From: an uncultured Flavihumibacter sp.
GTDB taxonomy: Bacteria; Bacteroidota; Bacteroidia; Chitinophagales; Chitinophagaceae
Assembly: GCA_902168105.1 (NCBI GenBank)
Contig: CABHOY010000065.1
Coordinates: 1 to 64,000, forward strand
Reading direction: 5' to 3'
DNA: 64,000 nucleotides
Shown here: positions 26,078 to 33,615 of the stretch, in pieces
Layout of the letters: each line of letters starts with the position of its first letter
How positions within the stretch are numbered: the stretch's first letter is position 1
Position numbers and translations under genes: made by a program
Notes under the pieces: generated by a model
Databases searched by the model: none
Told to the model about the DNA's origin: nothing
What the model saw: only the letters and a program-made list of their open reading frames with translations

Positions 26078-26223
26078 TAACTTTGCGGCGCATACAAGAA
26101 AACCGCCTTTTCCCTCGTACCATTTGAGAACACGGTCAATGGTTAAAGCGTTCTATTTAATTTGTTTATTTTAGTCTAGTCAGGTAAGCCTTTTAAGTTT
26201 AACTTAAAGGGCTTATCCTTTTT
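26078..26223 (+). ncRNA. Candidate small RNA with own promoter and terminator
   Basis: TAACTTTG at 26078-26085 matches TAnnTTTG. About 100 nt downstream a 13-bp hairpin (26185-26197 with 26203-26215, one wobble, loop TTTAA) is followed by TTTTT at 26219-26223. The predicted transcript starts near 26092 and has a further 6-bp pairing ACCATT/AATGGT. It contains an 11-codon ORF (26139-26174) that could be a leader peptide. I do not recognise a known RNA family. Confidence 0.35.
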
Positions 26224-26374
26224 AACTACTTCCCCTCCAAGAAAACTCTTCGCTAAGTAACTATTATACTTCTTATTGTTTTGTTAAAAGCTCTTTATCC
26301 GACACCCTGCCGATTGCAATAATTCATGAATAAATATAAATTGCACACAGGTCAATTGCCCGTCCCTACTGCGT

Positions 26375-26434
26375 TAACAATTGATTTAGGATTGTAACAA
26401 TCCGTTTAAGATCATAACAATTCATTTAAGATTC
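26375..26434 (+). repeat. Three tandem 20-bp repeats upstream of a start codon
   Basis: Copies at 26375-26394, 26395-26414 and 26415-26434 share TAACAAT, TTTA and GAT at fixed positions, for example TAACAATTCATTTAAGATTC. The last ends 6 bp before the ATG at 26441. The 20-bp period is close to two helical turns, which suits cooperative binding of a regulator on one face of the DNA. Confidence 0.8.
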
Positions 26435-26440
26435 ATCAGT

Positions 26441-27139
26441 ATGAGGATGTCCCTGGCAGCTATACTCATTATCGCAATAAGCGGAAACCAACTGTATGCA
26501 CAACAAGTGAAGAGTAACGGTGAGATCCTTTCTCCCGCAATTACTGCAACAATATTTTCTGATAATATTGTGAAGCAGTTTAATCTGCAACACCCTATCA
26601 GGCGGGTTTACAGCTATCGCGATCAGTCGGGCGACTACTACCTCGCTCTTTGTGAAAGTATAGATGGAATAACTAAAGACGATACACTACATCAGAAGAT
26701 AAAGGCTGTCAATCTGAAGAAAGAAGAGAATGGATTTATTAAAACATGGGAACTGAACGATTTCATCAACAGTAATAATCTGAATAACGGAGAAGAATCT
26801 ATCTGGTTCTGGACGAAATTCTGCGAAGTGAAAGACCTTGACGGCGATGGCATAACTGATCCATTACTCGTATATGGCAGCAGCGGCATGAACGGATATG
26901 ATGATGGAAGAGTGAAGATCATCCTTAATTACAAAGGACAAAAGATCGCTGTCAGACATCAGAATTCAACCATGGATGATGGACGGAATATACAGATAGA
27001 TGCTGCTTTTTATACATTGCCGCAATCCATACAGCAACATGTGAGAGCATTGATGAAAACACTTGCGGAAAAAGATTTCACCTTATATCCTGATGAGTAT
27101 GAAAAAGCGATGGATAAAAAGAAACTGCTGATCAACTAA
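26441..27139 (+). CDS. Secreted hypothetical protein with DxDxDG calcium-type motif
   Basis: 232 residues. Signal peptide 1-21 (ending YAQ). The remainder has EVKDLDGDGITDPLLVYGSS, a calcium-binding-like DxDxDG loop, in a setting that resembles the M949_RS01915 surface-polysaccharide family as I recall it; that name comes from memory and is uncertain. No membrane segment follows the signal peptide, so it is likely periplasmic or surface. It starts 6 bp after three tandem repeats and is followed 18 bp later by an S41 peptidase gene with which it probably forms an operon. Confidence 0.7.
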   Translation: MRMSLAAILIIAISGNQLYAQQVKSNGEILSPAITATIFSDNIVKQFNLQHPIRRVYSYRDQSGDYYLALCESIDGITKDDTLHQKIKAVNLKKEENGFIKTWELNDFINSNNLNNGEESIWFWTKFCEVKDLDGDGITDPLLVYGSSGMNGYDDGRVKIILNYKGQKIAVRHQNSTMDDGRNIQIDAAFYTLPQSIQQHVRALMKTLAEKDFTLYPDEYEKAMDKKKLLIN

Positions 27140-27157
27140 CCTACTTACAACTTTTGT

Positions 27158-28207
27158 ATGAAACTAAACTTCTATAAACCTTTAGCCCTGATGGGCTTAC
27201 TCTCTCTTCCTTTGTTCATGTCTGCACAAACACAAACGGCAGCAACAAAGGAGGCACCTGCTGTAGTGAGCAAAGAAGCCACACATGAGATCATCGAAAA
27301 GATCAGTCATGGACTTGATGAAAGCTATCCATTCCCCGATATATCAAAGAAATATATCGCTACGTTAAAAAGCCAGGAGACGAAGAAAGCTTATCAGGAC
27401 CTCACAGCCGAGCAACTTGCCAAAAAGATCACAAAAGACCTGCGTGACGTACATAAGGATGTACATCTGACTATATTCTTCAGCAAAGATTATTTCGACA
27501 GGCTTACGCGCACAGTAACCAACACCAGCACTCCGGAAGACGCAAAGAAGGAGCTTGAAAAACAACGACAGAATAACTATGGTTTTGACGCTGTTGAACT
27601 GAACAAAAAAACATCCACCGCTTATATCAAGATATCCGGCGGTTTCCACGGAGACCAGGAAGCTTTTGAAATGGCAGCCAGCGCAATGAACATGGCAGCC
27701 TATTCAAAGAACATTATTATCGACATCCGGGATAATGGTGGTGGTACCGGTATGATGGGACGTTTCCTTGCAGGTTATTTCTTTAATGCGGGCGATGAGC
27801 GTTATTATCTGCACGGTTATCACAAGGACAGGAAAAACGATATCCAGGAATGGACATATCCTTTCGTTCCAGGTAAAAGAATGCCGGACAGCAAACTGTA
27901 TATACTGGTAAATAAACGTACGGCATCTGCAACTGAAGGTTTCGCTTTCGCTATGCAGAAGATGCACAGGGCTACTGTTATCGGCGATACTACTGCAGGT
28001 GCAGGTATAGCAGGAACAATGATACCATTGAAAGAAAACCTGGTAGTATTCCTGCCGGTGAAGATGGTAGCAGCACCAGGTTCAGAAGAAGGATGGGAAG
28101 GTATCGGCGTTATTCCCGATGTACCTGTAAAGGGTGATGATGCAAGAACTGAAGCAGAAAGCATCATCAAAAAAGAGCTGGATGAAGTAACTGCAAAAAC
28201 GAAATAA
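27158..28207 (+). CDS. S41-family peptidase, secreted
   Basis: 349 residues. Signal peptide 1-23 (LPLFMSAQ). Residues about 40-110 form the helical N-terminal domain of IRBP-like S41 enzymes (ISHGLDESYPFPDISKKYIA). The catalytic domain has IIIDIRDNGGGTGMMGRFLA and the nucleophile S257 in VNKRTASATEGFAF, followed by VIGDTTAGAGIAG. No PDZ domain is seen, as in the N-terminal-domain S41 group rather than classical CtpA. It probably acts in the periplasm or on the surface; the substrate is unknown. Second gene of the repeat-controlled operon, with a terminator 20 bp after the stop. Confidence 0.9.
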   Translation: MKLNFYKPLALMGLLSLPLFMSAQTQTAATKEAPAVVSKEATHEIIEKISHGLDESYPFPDISKKYIATLKSQETKKAYQDLTAEQLAKKITKDLRDVHKDVHLTIFFSKDYFDRLTRTVTNTSTPEDAKKELEKQRQNNYGFDAVELNKKTSTAYIKISGGFHGDQEAFEMAASAMNMAAYSKNIIIDIRDNGGGTGMMGRFLAGYFFNAGDERYYLHGYHKDRKNDIQEWTYPFVPGKRMPDSKLYILVNKRTASATEGFAFAMQKMHRATVIGDTTAGAGIAGTMIPLKENLVVFLPVKMVAAPGSEEGWEGIGVIPDVPVKGDDARTEAESIIKKELDEVTAKTK

Positions 28208-28226
28208 GCAGCTGTAAATATTCAAC

Positions 28227-28260
28227 AAAGGGGATTGCAGCAAAAGCTACAATCCCCTTT
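28227..28260 (+). terminator. Terminator of the S41 peptidase operon
   Basis: AAAGGGGATTG (28227-28237) and CAATCCCCTTT (28250-28260) form a perfect 11-bp stem with a 12-nt loop, ending in a short T run. Confidence 0.75.
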
Positions 28261-28329
28261 GTAATACCAGACTGTATTATGGATGTCGTGAATATGCTAT
28301 GTCACTATTGATGCACTGCAGGGATGACA

Positions 28330-29004
28330 CTACCTGTACTGGTAGAAAATGCCTTTGTCGAAAGGCGTCCACAGACAGGCCTTTTGTCCGCAGCTTTTCA
28401 ACCCGCTGTTGGTCCAGGTATTGCAGGTATGAAACAGGCTGTAACTGCCTTTTGCTTCATAGAATGCATCTGTTCTGCCATAATTAGCATCGGTAACGAT
28501 ATGTATAATGTTTCCGCTGGCATCTCTGTCAAAACTCTCCCGGATATAACTTATCAATCTTGCATACTGTGCACTGTCTACATCCATCCGGATGCAATCA
28601 TTACCTTCTTTGATGCTCCGGTAATAGGTTGCATGGATAGCAGATGTACTTAAGCCGGTAGCTGCCTTAAAAGCAGTGCTGAACTTCAGATCTGCCCAGG
28701 TGGGTGTTTCAAGATAGAAGCCCTTGTCGCCCCAGCCAAATGCGATCCACTGAGCGGATGTATCCTTGCCTTTGGTATTTGCAAAAAGTACATCCTTACT
28801 CCAGTCTATCTGCTGGTTACGCACAGGCATTACCAGGTCGGTATGTACGCCATTGGTAAGAATATACAGCGGAATGTCCGCATTTGCAGTTTGCTCCTTT
28901 TCTACGGAGATACGGGACAATACATAAGCTGTTCCCAGGTACAGGGCGATCAGTAATACGGGTGTTAGGATCGTCCACGCAATGATCTTTAATGTTTTCT
29001 TCAA
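28330..29004 (-). CDS. TIGR02117/DUF2459 family protein
   Basis: 224 residues with one N-terminal membrane anchor (residues 8-30, IIAWTILTPVLLIALYLGTA). The DUF2459 pattern is present: YILTNGVHTDLVMPVRNQQI, WIAFGWGDKGFYLETPTWAD, and LFHTCNTWTNSGLKSCGQKA with the conserved cysteine followed by NTW. The start is a TTG at 29004 (LKKTLKI); no ATG is available upstream in frame. The family is widespread and of unknown function; the conserved Cys/His/Asn set suggests a periplasmic-facing hydrolase-like fold (inference). Single gene. Confidence 0.88.
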   Translation of the reverse strand: MKKTLKIIAWTILTPVLLIALYLGTAYVLSRISVEKEQTANADIPLYILTNGVHTDLVMPVRNQQIDWSKDVLFANTKGKDTSAQWIAFGWGDKGFYLETPTWADLKFSTAFKAATGLSTSAIHATYYRSIKEGNDCIRMDVDSAQYARLISYIRESFDRDASGNIIHIVTDANYGRTDAFYEAKGSYSLFHTCNTWTNSGLKSCGQKACLWTPFDKGIFYQYR

Positions 29005-29155
29005 GTTGTTGGTATTTATGGGGGATATTGTCTTTCGGTCTCTGCGTCTTCTCTGCTTCGCCTCTCCTTGTTCTCTCAGACCATTTTAAGAAATTATGAA
29101 CCCTTTGTTTCGAAAGCACAAAGATATATATTAGACGATAATAAATATAAACTCC

Positions 29156-29332
29156 ATGGATACCTACGAAGAACACTTTGAAAACTCCTGCAAGTTAAGA
29201 AATGAGCACTGGGAGACGATCGGAAAACTGGACCCCCTTACAATGGTTTTGGCCTGGAGGTCTTTCCAGTTTAAACAGGCCGTCAGTCATCTAGAAGATC
29301 AACGGGGGTGTTACTTTGCATTGTTCAGTTAA
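29156..29332 (+). CDS. Possible small protein, 58 residues
   Basis: An ATG at 29156 opens a 58-codon frame to TAA at 29330-29332. It begins MDTYEEHFENSCKLRNEHWE and ends GCYFALFS. It lies between genes, not antisense to any. Its acidic/aromatic composition and amphipathic helix (LTMVLAWRSFQFKQAVSHLE) look protein-like. I recognise no family and see no clear promoter, so it may be chance or a fragment. Confidence 0.4.
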   Translation: MDTYEEHFENSCKLRNEHWETIGKLDPLTMVLAWRSFQFKQAVSHLEDQRGCYFALFS

Positions 29333-29353
29333 AATTATTTCACGGAGAGGTGC

Positions 29354-30202
29354 CTAATTCACTGATTGGGAATACCTCTCCAACGTTTCCCTTTCTTTCT
29401 TTGTGAGGCTTTTAATACCCGTCTTATGGATCTTCTCCAGTAAGAAATCGATCTCCTGCTGACGGTCCATACGCTCAAGGTTATACCTGTCGTCAATATC
29501 ATAATCGCCGACATGCGTTTTGAAATACTGGTTATCCACAAGCAACAGGTGCGGACGGGTAATGATCAGGTACACGGCCAGTGATCCCGGGAGAAGAATG
29601 GACAATATAGTGGGATAATTTTCCGCAATTGCTTCCGGTACCATACACAACGCCACCAGCATGCCAATAAGTGCGCCGCCGAGATGCGCTTCATGTCCGA
29701 TATTATCCTTTTTCGACCTGATACCGTAAATGGAATAGAGAACGTATAGTACACCAAATGCCCAGGCAGGAATAGAAAAGAATGGTAATCCGAAAAAGCT
29801 TAAACTCATGCCGGGAAACAAGGCTATAGAGGCAAACATAATTCCACAGACCGCACCCGAAGCGCCTACCGCACTATAATCACCGTGGTTCCGGTGTATC
29901 AGTAACGACAATAGATTACCGCCTATCAGACTGGCAAAATAAAGCGTCAGGAAACTGGATGGTCCCATCCGCAATTCCAGGCTGGTGCTGAAGGCGTAAA
30001 GAGAGAACATGTTGAAAAACAAATGCATCCAGCTGACATGCAGGAAGCCTGACGTCACCATCCGCTTGTAATCCTTGTATACGAGGATGTTATCCACTTC
30101 AAAGGAATACTTGTCAAAAAAGGAATGGTCTTTCAATCCTTTGTATGACACTACAATGTTTACAACAATCAGTAACAGGTTAATGAGACCAATGTATGCC
30201 AT
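29354..30202 (-). CDS. Rhomboid-family intramembrane serine protease
   Basis: 282 residues with six membrane segments in the first ~205 residues and a soluble C-terminal tail. The catalytic serine is S115 (SAVGASGAVCG), the catalytic histidine H173 (GHEAHLGGALIG), and the oxyanion pair is H60/N64 (WMHLFFNMF). It cleaves membrane-spanning helices within the inner membrane; substrates are unknown. The charged C-terminal tail (about 240-282, RQQEIDFLLEKIHKTGIKSL) probably lies in the cytoplasm. It is divergent from the DinB gene. Confidence 0.94.
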   Translation of the reverse strand: MAYIGLINLLLIVVNIVVSYKGLKDHSFFDKYSFEVDNILVYKDYKRMVTSGFLHVSWMHLFFNMFSLYAFSTSLELRMGPSSFLTLYFASLIGGNLLSLLIHRNHGDYSAVGASGAVCGIMFASIALFPGMSLSFFGLPFFSIPAWAFGVLYVLYSIYGIRSKKDNIGHEAHLGGALIGMLVALCMVPEAIAENYPTILSILLPGSLAVYLIITRPHLLLVDNQYFKTHVGDYDIDDRYNLERMDRQQEIDFLLEKIHKTGIKSLTKKERETLERYSQSVN

Positions 30203-30301
30203 TCAATGCGGGTTTTTAAAGCCTATAGGGAACGTCAGCCGGATAATCTTGCCCACTGCAATATTGTGATTAATGCAAATATATCCAAATCTGCCGCCAC
30301 G

Positions 30302-30321
30302 AATTCGCGCTTTAGCGAATT
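30302..30321. repeat. 7-bp perfect inverted repeat between rhomboid and dinB-like genes
   Basis: AATTCGC (30302-30308) and GCGAATT (30315-30321) flank GCTTTA, 29 bp before the DinB start codon. It is a possible operator. Confidence 0.4.
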
Positions 30322-30349
30322 TTATTTAATATTAGCAAAAATCGCACCC

Positions 30350-30883
30350 ATGATATCCAAACCTCAACCTGGCGAATTTCAACCTTACCAGGGAGATTAC
30401 ATCAACTACGTTGGAAACGCTGAAGTTCCTGCCATCCTCGAAGAACTGAGGGACAGCACCTACGCTTTTTTCACTGCTATTCCTGAAGAAAAAGCTGATT
30501 ACGCCTATGCTCCGGGCAAATGGACCATTAAGGAAACACTGGGGCACATGATCGATTCAGAAAGAGTATTTGCCTACCGGCTATTATGTTTTGCCCGTGG
30601 AGAGCAACAGGGGTTACCAGGTTTTGAGCAGGACGATTACGTCCTGAATTCATTTGCCAATGACCGCACATTGCAGGACCTGGCAGATGAATTCAGGGTG
30701 GTACGTCAATCGTCTATATACTTGTTACGTCATTTGAAGCCGGAAAAAGAGAGCTTTATCGGTATATCGAATGGCCATCCTCTTTCAGTAAGATCAATCG
30801 CCTATATGATCCCGGGTCATGAATTACATCACCTCAGGATATTAAAAGAGCGGTACTTACCTGGACTTGGCATCCAGATCTAA
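30350..30883 (+). CDS. DinB-family putative metal-dependent hydrolase
   Basis: About 177 residues from the ATG at 30350 (MISKPQPGEFQPYQGDYINY). Upstream in-frame codons run into the rhomboid leader and are not conserved. The four-helix DinB/YfiT fold carries the metal-binding histidines in KETLGHMIDSERVFAYRLLC and PGHELHHLRILKERYL. The opening matches the YfiT-like bacillithiol-transferase/DinB_2 proteins. Thiol-dependent detoxification is possible, but the substrate is unknown. Its 3' end overlaps the convergent phosphodiesterase gene by 27 bp. Confidence 0.9.
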   Translation: MISKPQPGEFQPYQGDYINYVGNAEVPAILEELRDSTYAFFTAIPEEKADYAYAPGKWTIKETLGHMIDSERVFAYRLLCFARGEQQGLPGFEQDDYVLNSFANDRTLQDLADEFRVVRQSSIYLLRHLKPEKESFIGISNGHPLSVRSIAYMIPGHELHHLRILKERYLPGLGIQI

Positions 30884-32107
30884 CCATTCATTCACGGTAT
30901 TGGCGCTTGTTTCCAGTACGATCTTATAAAAATTGGATGGCAGTTTAGATACATCCAGCAGCGCATGACGGTCCTGTACGGGTACTTCTGCCAGCAGATG
31001 GTACTCGTCGGTGCCGCCTGTCTTGAAAAGATTAGTGGTTGTTACCCAGATCTTCACTTTGCCGGTATCCTGCAATGCAGACCACTTGATATCGATATTC
31101 CCCTGGATAAAATTAGCTTTTGCATTTGCGATAGCAACCTTTCCGATCATCGGGATACCATCTACTTCACGCGCGGTAGTCTGCGGAATATTCATATTCA
31201 GGTAACGTGCGATAGTCGGCATGATATCTACGATCGCCGGCTCATAATACTGTGCATAATCGTTGTGAGGTTTATAGTTCGTCACCATCCAGGTACTTCT
31301 CTGACGAGGTGTTTGTCCGCCATGATGACGGCCGGTCTTTTCATCACGGCCATGATCTGTAGTAATAACGATCATCCAGTCTTCCGCAAAACGTTGCTGC
31401 CTGTAAGTAACTGCTTCCCAGAGACGGCCTATCTGTTTGTCCAGCGTTTCTATTGCATTGTAGAACTGCGGGCCGTCACCGAACCCGTGCCCCATATCAT
31501 CCGTATACTCCAGGTATACCCATGTTAATGAAGGTGCGTCTTTTTTGATACCGGCTGCTGCTTCATCGACTACCTTTTCATCAATGGCGTGCAGGTAATC
31601 ACCTTTTTCATCATGCGGGAAGAGAACTGTATCCAGTTCATAACCATCGGCATGCAGGTCGATCTTTACATTGCCTGCATCCGGCAGTCCATCACCGGCC
31701 AGTTTGGTGCGGTTATCCAGCCAGGTGGAATAGATAGCGGTCTTCTTTTGCGGGTACTGCGCTTTAAATAACCGGAAAAGGTTATAGTAATGATAGTTAG
31801 GCGCTTTAATATCGTTGTCTGGTACGTTATGTTTATTCACCCATACCCCTGTCAGCAGGCTGTTATAACCTACCGCCGAGATAGTAGGCGTCTGGTTGTA
31901 AGTATCCTTGTTACCGCCTACATGCATGCGGGTATACCTGCCTGCAGCCGCAATACGGTCAATATTGGGCGTGTTTAACTTCTCCAGAACATCCGCCGGA
32001 ATACCGTCCGCAATAACAAATACTACTTTCTTTTCTTTTTTCTGCTGGGCCTGAAGGCCCCCTGCCAGTAAAAGGCAGAGGGCGGAGGCCAGAAATATTT
32101 TCTTCAT
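30857..32107 (-). CDS. Alkaline-phosphatase-superfamily phosphodiesterase, secreted
   Basis: About 416 residues from the ATG at 32107 (MKKIFLASALCLLLAGGLQA, signal peptide); an ATG three codons earlier is possible. It resembles nucleotide pyrophosphatase/phosphodiesterases: VVFVIADGIPADVL (first metal Asp), a Thr/Ser nucleophile in NQTPTISAVGYNSLLTG, YTDDMGHGFGDGP, and TTDHGRDEKTGRHHGG with the C-terminal metal ligands. It would release phosphate or nucleoside/alcohol phosphates outside the inner membrane. It lies 45 bp after susD in the same direction and is the enzymatic component of the sigma/FecR-controlled uptake locus, which points to a phosphate-ester or phosphodiester nutrient. Confidence 0.87.
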   Translation of the reverse strand: MKKIFLASALCLLLAGGLQAQQKKEKKVVFVIADGIPADVLEKLNTPNIDRIAAAGRYTRMHVGGNKDTYNQTPTISAVGYNSLLTGVWVNKHNVPDNDIKAPNYHYYNLFRLFKAQYPQKKTAIYSTWLDNRTKLAGDGLPDAGNVKIDLHADGYELDTVLFPHDEKGDYLHAIDEKVVDEAAAGIKKDAPSLTWVYLEYTDDMGHGFGDGPQFYNAIETLDKQIGRLWEAVTYRQQRFAEDWMIVITTDHGRDEKTGRHHGGQTPRQRSTWMVTNYKPHNDYAQYYEPAIVDIMPTIARYLNMNIPQTTAREVDGIPMIGKVAIANAKANFIQGNIDIKWSALQDTGKVKIWVTTTNLFKTGGTDEYHLLAEVPVQDRHALLDVSKLPSNFYKIVLETSANTVNEWLDLDAKSR

Positions 32108-32151
32108 CCTGAACATATTCTAATCTTGAACTTAATACTATAAAGTACAAC

Positions 32152-33603
32152 TTATTCTGCTTTCAGCATCCACATTATTCCGTTGATATTGTCGTCTCCG
32201 GCAAATTGACTGTTGATAGCAGCTTCCACATTTTTCTGGTTGGTTTGTGATTCCTTTATAGGATACATCCAGCGTTTAGGCACTCTTTTATTGTTAAGCA
32301 CACCAGCACCTGATACATCGAAGACAGGCAGACCAGTACGGCGTTGCTCAAAGAAGAAATGCCAGTCGCTGTTCATGAAGGAAGCAATGTACTTCTGCGT
32401 CATGATCGCTTCCAGCTGACCGTTGGCCGGGAGTGCGTTCGTCGTCAGATAAGCATCAATTGAATCCTGTGGTATCTTGTAAAACTGCATAGAAGCCTGT
32501 ACACCCTTGTTATAATAAGTTGCAGCATTACCATTGATCCAGCCGCGTACCACTGCTTCTGCAAGTGTGAATTGCGTTTCTGCATAACCAATAGCGATAC
32601 TAGGCTCATTCACGGCATCATCGGTATAACGTTTTTTAATCCTTGATACTTCTCCGGCGAGTACTTTTTTACCGATATCATCTACAAGATCACTTCCCTT
32701 CGCGCCACCATAAGCATCGAAGTCGCTATCAGGTAATGATACAGACTTAGGCGCCTTTTCTGCAAAATGGAATAAACGTGGGTCTTCCAATCTTTTCAAC
32801 AGATCAACGAAAGTACCTTCCATATAATAAGCCGTGTTCACGTCATTATCATTGTAAGTCGGATAACGGGTACCTGACACGTCAAAAAACGTTAACTGAC
32901 CATTATCCGTATTATCCGTCATCAGCGGATAAGTGTTGGGATCATTTACGATTTTTGCGAATCGTGCTTTTACATTTAAAGTCGCATTATTTTCTTTCAG
33001 TGATAAACTCATCAGGATGCGAAGTGACAAGCTATTGATCAGCCTTTTCCATTTTATCATGGACCCGTTATAGAGGATGTCTCCCTGTACCGGAACTGTA
33101 GTAGTCGTAATCGCTGCATTGGCCGCTTCCAGATCATCCAGCACAGATATGAAGATGTCCTGCTGTTTGTCGTAAACGGGAGCAAGCGAATCCTGTTCAC
33201 CTTTCAGTGCAGCCGTATAAGGAACATCACCGAAGGTATTGGTCAACCGCATGAAATAGTACGCCTTGAAGAATTTCACCAGCGGAATATATTCCGTTTT
33301 CTGCAACCTGTTAGCCTCCTGTTCCATCTTGATCACCTGGCGCAGATTGTTATAGGTAGAAAATTCCGCTCTGTCCCAACCATAATATTGTTCATTCGAA
33401 GCTTCATTTATAAATACCATCTGACGCGTGGCCAGGGTAGCTCCAAGATTAGTGGACTGAAATGCTTCCTGGATAACAGTATTCAGCAGCAGATCGGGCG
33501 TAGCCACTGTAGGCCTGTTAGGGTCCGTCTGAAAATCTTCAAACTTTTTGCAGCCTGCCGCAATGACCAACAGCAGTACAGCTATACTATATATTTTTCT
33601 CAT
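32152..33603 (-). CDS. SusD/RagB-like outer-membrane lipoprotein
   Basis: 483 residues, a lipoprotein (signal peptide then AAGC lipobox, C18). FQTDPNRPTVATPDLLLNTV near 27-46 is characteristic of the SusD-like_2 subgroup. TPR-like helices follow, and YIASFMNSDWHFFFEQRRTG and PVFDVSGAGVLNNKRVPKRW near the C-terminus are the usual SusD end motifs. It caps the SusC barrel on the cell surface and binds the nutrient. It starts 12 bp after the susC stop and is followed by the phosphodiesterase gene. Confidence 0.94.
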   Translation of the reverse strand: MRKIYSIAVLLLVIAAGCKKFEDFQTDPNRPTVATPDLLLNTVIQEAFQSTNLGATLATRQMVFINEASNEQYYGWDRAEFSTYNNLRQVIKMEQEANRLQKTEYIPLVKFFKAYYFMRLTNTFGDVPYTAALKGEQDSLAPVYDKQQDIFISVLDDLEAANAAITTTTVPVQGDILYNGSMIKWKRLINSLSLRILMSLSLKENNATLNVKARFAKIVNDPNTYPLMTDNTDNGQLTFFDVSGTRYPTYNDNDVNTAYYMEGTFVDLLKRLEDPRLFHFAEKAPKSVSLPDSDFDAYGGAKGSDLVDDIGKKVLAGEVSRIKKRYTDDAVNEPSIAIGYAETQFTLAEAVVRGWINGNAATYYNKGVQASMQFYKIPQDSIDAYLTTNALPANGQLEAIMTQKYIASFMNSDWHFFFEQRRTGLPVFDVSGAGVLNNKRVPKRWMYPIKESQTNQKNVEAAINSQFAGDDNINGIMWMLKAE

Positions 33604-33615
33604 GATTGTTGGTAA

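Larger units (their letters stand above)
25995..26440. promoter_or_regulatory. 446-bp intergenic region with promoter, hairpin and tandem repeats
   Basis: This long gap between divergent genes holds a candidate short RNA (26092-26223) and three 20-bp tandem repeats (26375-26434), listed separately. The remainder (26224-26374) is AT-rich and shows nothing I can name. Confidence 0.6.

Noticed and set aside
26139..26174. Eleven-codon ORF in the candidate RNA as a real leader peptide
   Set aside because: Too short to judge; it has no runs of a regulatory amino acid and no clear ribosome-binding site.
26375..26434. Tandem repeats as a CRISPR array
   Set aside because: The units are contiguous 20-mers without spacers, only three copies, and no cas genes are near.
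28817..29176. Minus-strand 119-codon frame upstream of the DUF2459 gene
   Set aside because: It overlaps the DUF2459 N-terminus out of frame, has a basic, irregular composition and no family features.
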